From positions 1 through 35,623 of the forward strand of contig CAJWQP010000011.1 in NCBI GenBank assembly GCA_913045445.1: a stretch of DNA of 35,623 nucleotides. Direction: 5' to 3'. The stretch's first letter is position 1. Each line of letters starts with the position of its first letter. The notes under the pieces were generated by a model that saw nothing but the letters and a program-made list of their open reading frames with translations, searched no databases and was not told the DNA's origin. Of the stretch, positions 24,313 through 33,212 are shown in pieces. The DNA is from an uncultured Nitrospina sp. (lineage in GTDB: Bacteria > Nitrospinota > Nitrospinia > Nitrospinales > VA-1). The translations under genes and the position numbers were made by a program.

Positions 24313-25167
24313 ATGATCACACAAAGCATACTCAATGGATTGGTGTTGGGGGGGATTTACATTCTGGTAGCTCTGGGCTTGACCCTCATCTTGAGCATTA
24401 TGGGGATCGTGCAACTCGCCCATGGTGAAGTATATATGCTGGGTGCTTATGCTATGTACTATCTTTGCGTTCACGCTGGTCTAAATTTTTTATTGGCCAT
24501 ACTCATATCTGCATTCCTTGTCGGCGGGCTTGGGGTACTCCTGGAGAAATATTTCTTTCGGCCGTTTCGCGGGAAGATGGAGAGAGCCCTCATCATTTCC
24601 ATCGGGCTTATTTTACTGCTTCAAAATGCAGTTCTTGTCATCGCAGGTGGCACGCCAAGAGCGTTTGCGAGCCCGTTTTCAGGGATGATAAGCGTCCTGG
24701 GCGTAACGCTTTCTTTGGAGAGATTAATCGTTATTAGTGTTGCTTTCGGTCTTGTGTTAGTCCTTTTTTTCCTGATTAAAATGACCAAAGTGGGCCAGGC
24801 CATGGTTGCCATTTCCCAGGACAGAGAGGTTGCCGCCCTTCAAGGAATAAACATTGACCGCATTTCATCCATTGCTATGTTTTTAGGTTGTGCCTTCGCG
24901 GCAGTCTCAGGGGCTTTAGTAGGCGCTTTGTTTAGTGTAAGCCCGTTTATGGGGGGCTTTGCTTTGATGAAAGGAATTGCGGTGATCATCTTGGGAGGCA
25001 TGGGAAGCATCCTCGGTGCCGTTCTTGGAGGTCTGCTTTTGGGTTTAATAGACGGCGTAGTTCCCGTGTATTCAACGACTCACATGGCTGGTCTTATTGG
25101 TTTTGGGTTCATTATCCTTATCTTGCTTTTTAAACCCCAGGGAATGTTGGGTCGTGAGTTTGAGTGA
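24313..25167 (+). CDS. livH: ABC transporter permease 2, LivH type
   Basis: 284 aa, membrane-spanning throughout. Signatures are GLVLGGIYILVALGLTLILS at the N-terminus, VQLAHGEVYMLGAYA and the C-terminal IILGGMGSILGAVLGGLLLG ATPase-contact loop. The Shine-Dalgarno is weak (about 110 bases separate it from livK-2). It forms the transport channel with LivM-2, whose start lies within its last codons. Confidence 0.92.
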   Translation: MITQSILNGLVLGGIYILVALGLTLILSIMGIVQLAHGEVYMLGAYAMYYLCVHAGLNFLLAILISAFLVGGLGVLLEKYFFRPFRGKMERALIISIGLILLLQNAVLVIAGGTPRAFASPFSGMISVLGVTLSLERLIVISVAFGLVLVLFFLIKMTKVGQAMVAISQDREVAALQGINIDRISSIAMFLGCAFAAVSGALVGALFSVSPFMGGFALMKGIAVIILGGMGSILGAVLGGLLLGLIDGVVPVYSTTHMAGLIGFGFIILILLFKPQGMLGREFE

Positions 25168-26137
25168 TAAGAAAAAGTCCAAAGGATTGAGGTATGGGGG
25201 TGCAATACTGTTTTTGTTTTCTATACCCTTGATTGTAAGAGGGCAATACACCCTCCATATTCTCATTATGGCTGCCATGAATATTATCCTCGCCAGCAGT
25301 CTCCGTTTAGTTGCCAGTTCAGGTCAGCTTTCCATGGCGCATGGGGGCATGATGACAATTGGCGCCTATACTTCAGCATTGCTGGTGATGAAGCTGGGTA
25401 TTTCATCCTGGGCTGCATTACCTTTAGCCGGCCTAGCTGCAGCAGCTCTAGCATTATTGGTCGGCTTTCCGTTTGTTAGAATAAAGGGAATCTATTTTGC
25501 AATGGTTACTGTTTTTTTAGCGGAGATGATCACACTTACTGCCGAGCACTGGCGGAGCCTTACAGGCGGCAGTTCAGGAGTTGTCAATATCCCCCCGCCC
25601 GACCCACTTGTTATCCCGGGGTTGATAAGCATCGACTTTCCTACTAAGACGGAATTTTATTACTTTATCCTGGTCCTCATGTTAGTGACACTTTTATTTC
25701 TTTACGCAATTGAGCGTTCACGTATTGGACTGACCTTGATCAGTATCCAGCAAACTGAACTTCTGTCTGAGAGTGTGGGTGTTAATACTTCGAGATTCAA
25801 GGTCCTTGCCTTTTGCATCGGTTGCTTTTTTGCGGGTATTGTTGGTAGCTTTTATAGCCAGTACATCAACGTCATCACGCCGCGATCTTTTGAATTTTTC
25901 TTTGCGATCTATATTATTGTCTATATGATAGTGGGGGGAATAAAAAAATTCTCCGGACCTATTTATGGTGCCTTCATTCTCACTATCTTTCCGGAATTCA
26001 TTCGCGCTTTGAAAGAGTTTCAGCCGTTTATTTTTGCAGGCTTGCTCATGCTGGCAATTTTCTTCCTACCTGATGGGCTGGTTGATTTGCGCAGACAATG
26101 GGATAAATTTTATGAGAAGAGGTTCAACCGTGCTTGA
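25154..26137 (+). CDS. livM: ABC transporter permease 2, LivM type
   Basis: The track start (25097) would overlap livH by 71 bases and lacks a ribosome site. GTG 25154 (or TTG 25160) gives a normal protein of about 327 aa beginning VSLSDKKKSKG. Signatures are LRLVASSGQLSMAHGGMMTI, then GAYTSAL and RIKGIYFAMVTVF, with the YMIVGGIKKFSGPIYGA loop near the C-terminus. The overlap with livH implies coupled translation. The exact start is uncertain. Confidence 0.88.
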   Translation: MSLSDKKKSKGLRYGGAILFLFSIPLIVRGQYTLHILIMAAMNIILASSLRLVASSGQLSMAHGGMMTIGAYTSALLVMKLGISSWAALPLAGLAAAALALLVGFPFVRIKGIYFAMVTVFLAEMITLTAEHWRSLTGGSSGVVNIPPPDPLVIPGLISIDFPTKTEFYYFILVLMLVTLLFLYAIERSRIGLTLISIQQTELLSESVGVNTSRFKVLAFCIGCFFAGIVGSFYSQYINVITPRSFEFFFAIYIIVYMIVGGIKKFSGPIYGAFILTIFPEFIRALKEFQPFIFAGLLMLAIFFLPDGLVDLRRQWDKFYEKRFNRA

Positions 26138-27020
26138 GCTGACTTCAGTGACCAAATACTTTGGCGGGTTAGCTGCTGTTGACGACCTTGACCTGGAAAT
26201 TAACAAAGGCGAAATAGTCGGTCTCATAGGGCCCAATGGCGCTGGCAAAACCACCCTGTTTAATCTAATCACCGGTGTCCTGCGGGTTACCGAAGGAAAT
26301 ATACGATTTGAAGATAAAAATATAACCAATAAGAAACCATGCTTAATAGCCGAACATGGGATTGTCAGGACCTTCCAGGAGACCAGCGTGTTTCCTGATT
26401 TCAGTGTAATGCTGAATATTATAGCAGCTTGCCATCTAAATCCCAGAATTGGCTTTCTGGAATCTATCTTCCGGACTTCCAAGTACCACGAGAAAGAAGA
26501 ACATATCGTTGAACGGGCCATGGAGATCATGCAATTCGCTGGACTATGGGAAGTGAAAGATGTACCCGCTAAAAGCCTGCCTCACGGTTATAAAAAAATC
26601 CTGGGCATTGCCATAGCTTTAGCAGCACGTCCCAAGCTTTTATTACTCGACGAGCCATTGTGTGGAATGAACGCCGCGGAGGTAGTTCGAACAAATACGC
26701 TTATACGCAAGGCATGGGAAAGTAGTATTACGCTCCTATTGATCGAGCATAATATGAAAGCGACTATGAGTCTGTGCCAGAGGATTGTGGTCTTAAGCTT
26801 TGGGATGAAGATTGCCGAAGGTCCGCCCCAGCAGATCAAAAAAGATCGTAAAGTGATTCAAGCCTATCTTGGAGCTGCGCGAAAATATGAGGGTCCATTT
26901 CGCTATAGCGAGGAGTTAAAGAAAAGCAAGGAGGATATCCCGGCCAAATCCGAAGATAACGAAAATGCTGCTACAAACGAAAAACATAAAGGTCCATTTC
27001 GCTACAGCCGAGGTTATTAA
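26130..27020 (+). CDS. livG: ABC transporter ATPase 2, LivG type, with C-terminal extension
   Basis: GTG 26130 (VLELTSVTKYFGG), with AGAGG upstream, is preferred to the track start at 26034, which lies inside livM. Walker A is GPNGAGKTT, Q-loop IVRTFQET and Walker B LLLLDEPLCGMN. The signature region is the unusual LPHGYKKILGIAIAL. After the normal ending VIQAYLGAARK the protein continues about 45 residues with GPFRYS occurring twice, 33 residues apart. The second copy is encoded in DNA that is also the start of livF (56-base overlap). The tail is charged and probably disordered. Confidence 0.87.
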   Translation: MLELTSVTKYFGGLAAVDDLDLEINKGEIVGLIGPNGAGKTTLFNLITGVLRVTEGNIRFEDKNITNKKPCLIAEHGIVRTFQETSVFPDFSVMLNIIAACHLNPRIGFLESIFRTSKYHEKEEHIVERAMEIMQFAGLWEVKDVPAKSLPHGYKKILGIAIALAARPKLLLLDEPLCGMNAAEVVRTNTLIRKAWESSITLLLIEHNMKATMSLCQRIVVLSFGMKIAEGPPQQIKKDRKVIQAYLGAARKYEGPFRYSEELKKSKEDIPAKSEDNENAATNEKHKGPFRYSRGY

Positions 27021-27672
27021 GGGCATTAATGTCGAGGTAGCCACCAAGGGGGTCGTAAGCATTATCGGTTCAAATGGCGCGGGCAAAAGCACTTTCTTAA
27101 AAGCAATTACCGGGTCAGTGTCCTTGCACTCGGGGGAAATCTGGTTCCTCAGAAAAAATATAAACGCTCTGCCGGTCCATGAGATTATCAAACTTGGTAT
27201 TGCCCTTGTTCCTGAAGGCAGAAGACCTTTTCCATATATGAGTGTCCTTGCCAATTTAAAATTGGGAGCCTATCTCCAGAAAGATAAACGGATAATAAAC
27301 AGGGCATTGGCTGACATTTTTGACCGTTTTCCTATCCTGTGGAAACGGCGAAAACAACAGGCGGGAACCCTCAGCGGCGGGGAGCAGCAGATGCTCGTAA
27401 TCGGGCGGGCATTAATGTCCATGCCAAAGATAATTCTTATGGATGAACCTTCGCTTGGGCTAGCGCCGATAGTTATTGAAGAATTGGTAAGCATTATAAA
27501 AGACATCAATAGGGATGAAATCGGGGTGTTGCTGGTCGAGCAAAATGCTAATATGGTCACCCAGGTTTCAGAAAGAGGCTATGTCATGGAGATGGGTAAA
27601 ATTGTTCTTAAAGGCGATATAAAGAAACTAATGGCCCATGATGTTGTACAGCGGGCATTTTTGGGTACTTAA
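26965..27672 (+). CDS. livF: ABC transporter ATPase 2, LivF type
   Basis: 235 aa. Start ATG 26965 gives MLLQTKNIKVHFATAEVIKG, a normal LivF beginning, although no strong Shine-Dalgarno precedes it. Walker A is GSNGAGKST, then VPEGRRPFPYMSV, signature LSGGEQQMLVIGRAL and Walker B IILMDEPSLGLAP. It ends VVQRAFLGT. It overlaps livG in another frame by 56 bases, so translation is probably coupled. Last gene of the second importer. Confidence 0.9.
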   Translation: MLLQTKNIKVHFATAEVIKGINVEVATKGVVSIIGSNGAGKSTFLKAITGSVSLHSGEIWFLRKNINALPVHEIIKLGIALVPEGRRPFPYMSVLANLKLGAYLQKDKRIINRALADIFDRFPILWKRRKQQAGTLSGGEQQMLVIGRALMSMPKIILMDEPSLGLAPIVIEELVSIIKDINRDEIGVLLVEQNANMVTQVSERGYVMEMGKIVLKGDIKKLMAHDVVQRAFLGT

Positions 27673-27860
27673 TTTGAATCCCAATTTGAGTTAAATAAAT
27701 TCCTGATTCGCCCTCATAGAGGTATCGGTCTGAATAAGAGGCCGGCAAGGACATTAAATGTTCACATAATACCTGGAAAACGAATTGGAACCTTTTGGTA
27801 AAGGACGTAGGGCTTAACCGTCCAAAGTATTAACCCTTAACATTAGGAGGTGTGAAGGGG

Positions 27861-28049
27861 GTGACCATAGCCTGCGACCATGCCCAGGCAGGCAACGTCA
27901 CGGACGCCATGCAAATCATCAACTCGGTCAAATATGACATTGAAAAGATCAATAATATTCACTACACGCTGGAAGACCTTCCCCGAACCCTGAAAGAGAC
28001 GGCTGATCCGCCGGAGGGATTTATCAGGGGTGCCGTGGTTTTCGATTGA
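27861..28049 (+). pseudogene. Zinc-alcohol-dehydrogenase-like C-terminal fragment
   Basis: A short frame (GTG 27852 or, better spaced from AGGAGG, GTG 27861) encodes about 62 residues: CDHAQAGNVTDAMQIINS, YDIEKINNIHYTLEDLP and FIRGAVVFD. The pattern resembles the end of medium-chain (zinc) dehydrogenases, where a substrate-domain helix precedes the last strand. The catalytic and NAD domains are absent. It keeps a good ribosome site, so a short peptide may be made, but a remnant is more likely. Confidence 0.45.
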
Positions 28050-28286
28050 TTAAGTTCATCAGACGTGGAGTAAAAGAAAAATCGATCTTTTTTGGAGAAA
28101 ATATGGATGGGAATGAATTTGAACTGTTTTAAGGATAAAGGCATTGACGTTTTGATGAACGCTGAAACCGATGTGGAGGGAATGGGACACGTCCGGGCGG
28201 CTTATATGCAATCGGCGCCGGTGGCGTCCTTTTTGAGTTAATCATAGATAAAGCCCTGAGAGATTATGGGCAGAAAGGAGAGATCG
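28050..28286 (+). other. Spacer with possible gene debris before E1 alpha
   Basis: No intact gene. A plus-strand frame reads CFKDKGIDVLMNAETDVEGM and, in another frame, GGLYAIGAGGVLFELIIDK, running into the E1 alpha start. The two pieces could be one frameshifted protein end, but I do not recognise it. AAAGGAG (28274-28280) is the ribosome-binding site of the next gene. Confidence 0.35.
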
Positions 28287-29258
28287 ATGTCTTTGGAAAA
28301 TGAAAAACTCTTGGAACTTTACCGCAAAATGCTGCTAGTCCGGGCCATTGAGCAAACACACGGCAAGCTTTTGCAGGAAGGAAAAATTCAACTGATGTCT
28401 CATTTCGGTACCGGGCAGGAGGCAGTGGCCATCGGGGTGGCTGGGCCTTTGAGACAGGAAGATATTCTCTTTGGAACCCATCGGGGCGTGGGAGAATATA
28501 TTGGGAAGGGAATGACCGCGAAAGACATTTGGCTTGAATACCTGGGAAAGAAGACAGGACTTTGCAAAGGAAAAGGGACTTTGCACCTTTGTGACCGAAA
28601 GGTGAATATCCCAGGTCTGGTTTCCAGTCTGGGATCGGATTTTTCATATGCCGTGGGAACGGCCCTTAGTGCCAAGATGAGCAAAACTGACCAGGTAACC
28701 CTATACTTTGTTGGTGAAGGTACCTGCAATCAAGCTGATGCACATCCTTCCATGTGCATGGCTGCCCTGTGGAAGTTGCCGGTGGTGTTTGCTGTATGCA
28801 CGAATCAATTTTGTGAGTTTGCTTACATGGACGAGCACTATCCCACCGAAGACGTGGCAATCAGAGCTGCGGGCTACGGGATGCCGTATGATATTGTGGA
28901 TGGACAGGATATCGAGACGACCTATAAGGTAACAGAAAAAGCTATCGAACATGCCCGTAACGGCAAGGGGCCTTACCTGGTCGAATATAAGACCTTTCGT
29001 ATGGCACTCCACCATTCGGGCGATCCCGGAGAATACGTCAAGTCTGAGGATCTGGAAAAATGGGGGAAAAGAGATCCTATAGACCTCTGTCAGAAGAAGC
29101 TCCAGGATCGGGGAATCCTCACCGGCGAAAGGGATCAAGAGCTGAGAAAGGCAGTCCAGACCGAGGTGGATAGCGCGGTGGAAGAAGCTTTTTCGGGACC
29201 AGATCCGACGGTGGATGATCTATTCGAGGACGTATATGCTCAAAAGGAGGTGATCTAA
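28287..29258 (+). CDS. Thiamine-diphosphate dehydrogenase E1 alpha (PDH/acetoin-dehydrogenase-like)
   Basis: ATG 28287 has AAAGGAG seven bases upstream and is preferred to 28266; 323 aa. Family landmarks are HFGTGQEAVAIGV, FGTHRGVGEYIGKGM, GKGTLHLCD and the ThDP/Mg motif. The motif reads GEGTCN (143-148), where GDGxxN is usual. ALWKLPVVFAV follows, then TNQFCEFA in place of NNxYA-type sequences. The second His of HRGHG is Val. It should pair with the E1 beta just downstream and decarboxylate a 2-oxo acid or cleave an acetoin-like compound. Substrate uncertain. Confidence 0.87.
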   Translation: MSLENEKLLELYRKMLLVRAIEQTHGKLLQEGKIQLMSHFGTGQEAVAIGVAGPLRQEDILFGTHRGVGEYIGKGMTAKDIWLEYLGKKTGLCKGKGTLHLCDRKVNIPGLVSSLGSDFSYAVGTALSAKMSKTDQVTLYFVGEGTCNQADAHPSMCMAALWKLPVVFAVCTNQFCEFAYMDEHYPTEDVAIRAAGYGMPYDIVDGQDIETTYKVTEKAIEHARNGKGPYLVEYKTFRMALHHSGDPGEYVKSEDLEKWGKRDPIDLCQKKLQDRGILTGERDQELRKAVQTEVDSAVEEAFSGPDPTVDDLFEDVYAQKEVI

Positions 29259-30232
29259 TGGCTAAGACAATCAGCTTTTTGCAAGCGATCAATGAGGCTA
29301 TGGCCGAGGAAATGCGTCGGGATTCAAGTGTTTTCGTGCTTGGGGAGGATGTTCGCATCGGTCCTTTTGGTCAGACCGCCGGATTGGTGAAAGAATTTGG
29401 TGAAGAAAGGGTGTTAAACACTCCCATTGCCGAGAATGCCATTACAGGAGTGGCCATGGGCGCTGCCATGAATGGAGGTCGACCTGTTCTGGAGCTTATG
29501 TTCTGTGATTTTACCATGCTGGCCATGGATCAGATTTGCAACCATCTTGGCCAGTGGCGTTACATCACGGGAAACCAGTATGCTGTCCCAATAACCATTC
29601 GAACCGCCGTGGGTGCTGGCTTCCGTATGGCCTACGGTCATTCCCAGTGCCTCGAATCACAGCTTCTTCAAGCACCAGGCCTTATCCTGGTAGAACCTTC
29701 CACGCCGCATGATGCCAAAGGCCTTCTGAAATCGGCCATACGCAGCGATGATCCGGTGGTGTTTTTTGAGCATAAAAAACTGATCCTGGGAGGCGTTGAA
29801 GGCGAGGCCCCTGAAGAGGAATATACCATCCCGTTCGGGGAGGCCGTAATTCGAAAGGAAGGTAAAGATGTGACCGTAGTAGCCTTTGGATTCATGGTAT
29901 ACGAAGCCTTGAATGCGGCCCAGGAGCTGGCGCAGGAAGATATCGATATTGAAGTGATTGACCCGCGAACCATCGTTCCTCTGGATCAGGACACCATTTT
30001 TGAGTCGGTGGAAAAGACAGGACGTTTGGTTACTGTCGAGGAAGGAAGGATCAGGGGTGGCCTGGGTGCTGAGATGGCAGCGCTAGCCTGCGGGGATTAT
30101 TTTTCTTTGCTTAAGGCCCCCGTGCAAAGGATCGCTGCCCCCATGGTGCCGATTCCAGGCAGTCCGGTTTTGGAAGATCTTTACTTGCCGAACAAAGACT
30201 CCATCGTGCGCGCCGTAAAGCGCACTCTGTAA
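29258..30232 (+). CDS. E1 beta of 2-oxo-acid/acetoin-dehydrogenase-like complex
   Basis: 324 aa, normal length. ATG overlaps the E1 alpha stop by one base (TAATG), with AAAGGAGG upstream. The catalytic-proton Glu lies in VFVLGEDV (about residue 30). Other landmarks are NTPIAENAITGVAMGAA, FCDFTMLAMDQICNHLGQWR, YGHSQCLESQLLQAPG and VEPSTPHDAKGLL, with the C-terminal transketolase domain (VTVEEGRIRGGLGAE). It forms the alpha2-beta2 E1 with the preceding protein. Confidence 0.9.
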   Translation: MAKTISFLQAINEAMAEEMRRDSSVFVLGEDVRIGPFGQTAGLVKEFGEERVLNTPIAENAITGVAMGAAMNGGRPVLELMFCDFTMLAMDQICNHLGQWRYITGNQYAVPITIRTAVGAGFRMAYGHSQCLESQLLQAPGLILVEPSTPHDAKGLLKSAIRSDDPVVFFEHKKLILGGVEGEAPEEEYTIPFGEAVIRKEGKDVTVVAFGFMVYEALNAAQELAQEDIDIEVIDPRTIVPLDQDTIFESVEKTGRLVTVEEGRIRGGLGAEMAALACGDYFSLLKAPVQRIAAPMVPIPGSPVLEDLYLPNKDSIVRAVKRTL

Positions 30233-30355
30233 TCGATATCGAGTAACGGTTTGTGGATTCCGAGGTTCAAAGGTCCGGGGTTGAACGAATTCTTTCCACC
30301 CATGGTGTGGTCAAGATACTGGTGAGGCCTTAAGTAAACGAGGAGTTGCACTGAA

Positions 30356-31450
30356 ATGATTTCACCGATTATAGTGCCGAAACTGGGCATGACCCAGCAG
30401 GATATCACCGTTGTCAAGTGGCTCAAAGACGACGGCGAAAGGGTAGATAAAGGCCAAGGTGTGGTTACCATCGAAACAGCCAAGGTTAACTATGAAATCG
30501 AGGCTCCTGCTGCGGGCATGGTGTTCGAACTCAAGAAGGTAAAAGATAAGGTCAAAATTGGGGAAACGTTGGGCGCTGTGGCGGACAGTGCGCAGGAGTT
30601 CGAAGCGTATAAAAGCAGCCTGTCCCAGGAACCGGAGGACGGGGTGGGTCTTATCTTTGATGAGACAGAGGCAGAAGAGGGAGTCCGCCTATCCTTTGAG
30701 GACGAGACGGAGCAGGAGACGGCTTCCGCCGTAAGTGCGGCTGGTTTGGGCGATCAATTGGTCCTTGAACGTATTCCTTTTGTGGGAATGCGCCGCACCA
30801 TCGCCGACAACCTGGTGGCAAGTCTGCAGTCCGGAGCCCAGTTAACCGTGGTCTCCGAAACGGATTTTACTGAACTGGCCGGTTTTCGCCGGGAGTTTCT
30901 GCTGGATCATGGCGGGGATAAGATCACCTTTGTTGATATGCTGGTCAAGTTGCTGGCATCTGTTTTAAAGGAGTTTCCGATCATCAACTCCACCGTGATG
31001 GGGGATGAGATCATTTCTTGGGGTGAGTATCATATTGGCGTGGCGGTGGCCCTTGAAGACGGCCTGGTGGTTCCGGTCGTGCGAAATGCGGATCAAAAGA
31101 GCCTGGTGGCCGTCAGCCGGGAAGTTAAAATGCTGGCAAAAAAGGCTCGCAACAACCAACTGGAACCGGAGCACTACCAAGGAGGGACATTCACCTTGAG
31201 CAGTGGGGGCAAGGTGGAAGTGGATTTCATGACGCCGATTATCAACCCGCCGCAAAACGCCATCCTGGGTATGGGAAAAATCGGCCCAAGACCTGCCGTA
31301 TACGAGGGAAAGCTTGTTATTCGCACCTTGACCCATCTGTGCTTGACCCACGACCATCGCGTCATCGATGGGGTCCCGGCAGCAATGTTTTTGGGGCGGT
31401 TGAAACAAATCATTGAGCAGCCGGAGCTTTTTCGAAAAATCCTCAGGTAA
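30356..31450 (+). CDS. Dihydrolipoamide acyltransferase E2, no visible E1/E3-binding domain
   Basis: 364 aa. Residues 1-80 form a lipoyl domain with lipoyl-Lys43 in IETAKVNYEIEAP. Residues about 82-130 are an acidic, Glu-rich linker (DETEAEEGVRLSFEDETEQE). From about 138 the catalytic core runs to HDHRVIDG (332-339), with TFTLSSGG and PIINPPQNAILGMG before it. The peripheral-subunit-binding domain usually found between lipoyl and core domains (S-P-x-A-R-x-L-A...G-x-G) is not recognisable. It would transfer the acyl group from E1 to CoA. AGGAG lies before the ATG. Confidence 0.88.
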   Translation: MISPIIVPKLGMTQQDITVVKWLKDDGERVDKGQGVVTIETAKVNYEIEAPAAGMVFELKKVKDKVKIGETLGAVADSAQEFEAYKSSLSQEPEDGVGLIFDETEAEEGVRLSFEDETEQETASAVSAAGLGDQLVLERIPFVGMRRTIADNLVASLQSGAQLTVVSETDFTELAGFRREFLLDHGGDKITFVDMLVKLLASVLKEFPIINSTVMGDEIISWGEYHIGVAVALEDGLVVPVVRNADQKSLVAVSREVKMLAKKARNNQLEPEHYQGGTFTLSSGGKVEVDFMTPIINPPQNAILGMGKIGPRPAVYEGKLVIRTLTHLCLTHDHRVIDGVPAAMFLGRLKQIIEQPELFRKILR

Positions 31451-31515
31451 TGCGTAATGCAGGTTTCACGAACTTTAGTACGGATAAAGATACGAGCGCC
31501 GAGGAGCATGGGGAC

Positions 31516-32916
31516 ATGACCATTAACAAGTGTGATTTGTTGGTTATCGGCGGAGGTCCGGGTGGTTATACGGCGGCTATACGAGCAGCCCAGAAAGGTC
31601 TGCAAATAATATTGGTGGAACGGGGTCCTCTGGGAGGTACCTGCCTGAACCGGGGATGTGTGCCCACCAAAACCTTGCTTGAAGATACCTTCATGATTTC
31701 GAGGGTTCGAAACTGTCATTTCATGCGGGGTGATATGAAAATCAACCTCAAACGCATCGCCGGACACAAGGATTTAGTTGTGGAAGGATCGTGCAGCTGG
31801 GTCCAAAACCTTCTTGCGGAAAATGGCGTCACTCTCTTACGCGGCGAGGCTTCATTTTCAGGTCCCAAGACCGTAACCATAAAGAGGCAAGGCGGGGAGC
31901 TGGAGGAAGTAACCGCCCCAAAAATCATATTGGCCACAGGCGCTGTAACAATCTATGACGCTGGTCTTCATGCAGACGGTGAACGTATTTGGAGCACCGA
32001 CGATGCCCTTTCCGTCAAATCGATCCCACGCAGTTTGGCCGTGATCGGGGCTGGCAACAGGGGTGTGGAATTTGCTTCCATCTATCACAACCTGGGAACA
32101 AAGGTTGTGATCATCGAAAAAGAAAAACGCATTTTACCCCGTATGTATTGGGAATTGGCCGACCGATACAAAAGAACCTTGCTCGATCGTCAGATAAAAG
32201 TTCTGACCCACACTACAGTTTTGGCAGCCCATCCTTCCAATGGCAACGGAGTAATCTTGACTTTGGAGACCGCCAAAGGTCGTCAGGAAGTCCGGGTCGA
32301 CAGAGTCCTTATGACCGGGGTGCGGCGCCCGGCTTACCATGGTATAAATTTCGAGGCGACGGATTTAGTGTCAAGTGATGGAATATTAGAATATGGACCC
32401 AATTTGGAGACCAAGGTGAAAGGCATTTACGTGGTGGGTGATGCGGCCGGCCCTCCGTATCTGGCTCACAAGGCCATTGTCCAGGGCATGATGGCTGTAA
32501 ATCACATTCTGGGTAAAGACACCGCTCAACAGCCGCTTTTTTACCCAAATTGTGTATACGGTAACCCGGAAGTTGCCACCGTGGGATTGACGGAAGACGA
32601 GGCCCTTGAGTCCGGCCGCAGCACTAAGGTGGGGGAGTTTCACTTCATCGGCAACGGCCGCTCTGGCACCATTGGTAATGACCAGGGGCTGGTCATGATC
32701 GTTTCGGACTCCAAAACCATGGAGGTTTTAGGCGTTCACATGATCGGGCCTCAAGTAACTGAGCTCATCTCACTGGCCTGCCTGGCGATGCAAAATGGGA
32801 TCGATGTGAGCGGGATTAAAAAAACAGTTTTTGCCCATCCGACGCTGGCAGAAACCTTTTTTGAAGCCGCATTGGCCACGGATGGTGAAGCTATCCATTT
32901 GATTATAAATGACTAA
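31516..32916 (+). CDS. lpdA: Dihydrolipoamide dehydrogenase E3
   Basis: The track starts at ATG 31450 (one base into the E2 stop), but ATG 31516, with GAGGAG about 10 bases before it, gives the usual 466 aa. The FAD motif is VIGGGPGGYTAA, the redox disulfide is Cys43/Cys48 in GGTCLNRGCVPTK, and the NAD motif is VIGAGNRGVEFA. GIYVVGDAAG and the C-terminal HPTLAETFFEAAL supply the His-Glu pair. It reoxidises the lipoyl arm of E2 with NAD. Last gene of this operon. Confidence 0.92.
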   Translation: MTINKCDLLVIGGGPGGYTAAIRAAQKGLQIILVERGPLGGTCLNRGCVPTKTLLEDTFMISRVRNCHFMRGDMKINLKRIAGHKDLVVEGSCSWVQNLLAENGVTLLRGEASFSGPKTVTIKRQGGELEEVTAPKIILATGAVTIYDAGLHADGERIWSTDDALSVKSIPRSLAVIGAGNRGVEFASIYHNLGTKVVIIEKEKRILPRMYWELADRYKRTLLDRQIKVLTHTTVLAAHPSNGNGVILTLETAKGRQEVRVDRVLMTGVRRPAYHGINFEATDLVSSDGILEYGPNLETKVKGIYVVGDAAGPPYLAHKAIVQGMMAVNHILGKDTAQQPLFYPNCVYGNPEVATVGLTEDEALESGRSTKVGEFHFIGNGRSGTIGNDQGLVMIVSDSKTMEVLGVHMIGPQVTELISLACLAMQNGIDVSGIKKTVFAHPTLAETFFEAALATDGEAIHLIIND

Positions 32917-33212
32917 GAATAAACGGCTGAACACTGGAAAGAACACCCCACCGAAAGGCAATCCGGAGATTATCGATGCCTTTAGAGAACCGGGAAAGCA
33001 TCGGACACAATCTATAAATGCTTTTTGTATGAAAGAAAAGTCGATTCAATCAAAATGTCCCCGGATAGTTTATTCTCAAGGGACGAGCCATGTTTGATCC
33101 TTTTTATGTGTAGCTAAAATTATAGCGAATCCTATAGTTTCTTGTCGTGATGGCTGTCAAGATTCAAGACCTGACCCTGTTGTTTTTACGCAATCGGAAA
33201 CCCGGTTGTCCG
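32917..33212. other. Gap after E3
   Basis: No supported gene. The listed ORF 32909-33097 starts inside the E3 end and has no recognisable domain. No clear terminator hairpin was found. A copy of the 13-bp CGGAAACCCGGTT repeat lies at 33195-33207. Confidence 0.4.

Noticed and set aside
25097-25153. Upstream start of livM-2
   Set aside because: It would overlap livH by 71 bases and add a non-family N-terminus; GTG 25154 is more reasonable.
26034-26129. Upstream start of livG-2
   Set aside because: It lies inside livM-2 and the extra residues are not LivG-like.
32909-33097. 62-aa plus-strand ORF after E3
   Set aside because: It starts inside the E3 end, has no clear ribosome site and no recognisable motif.
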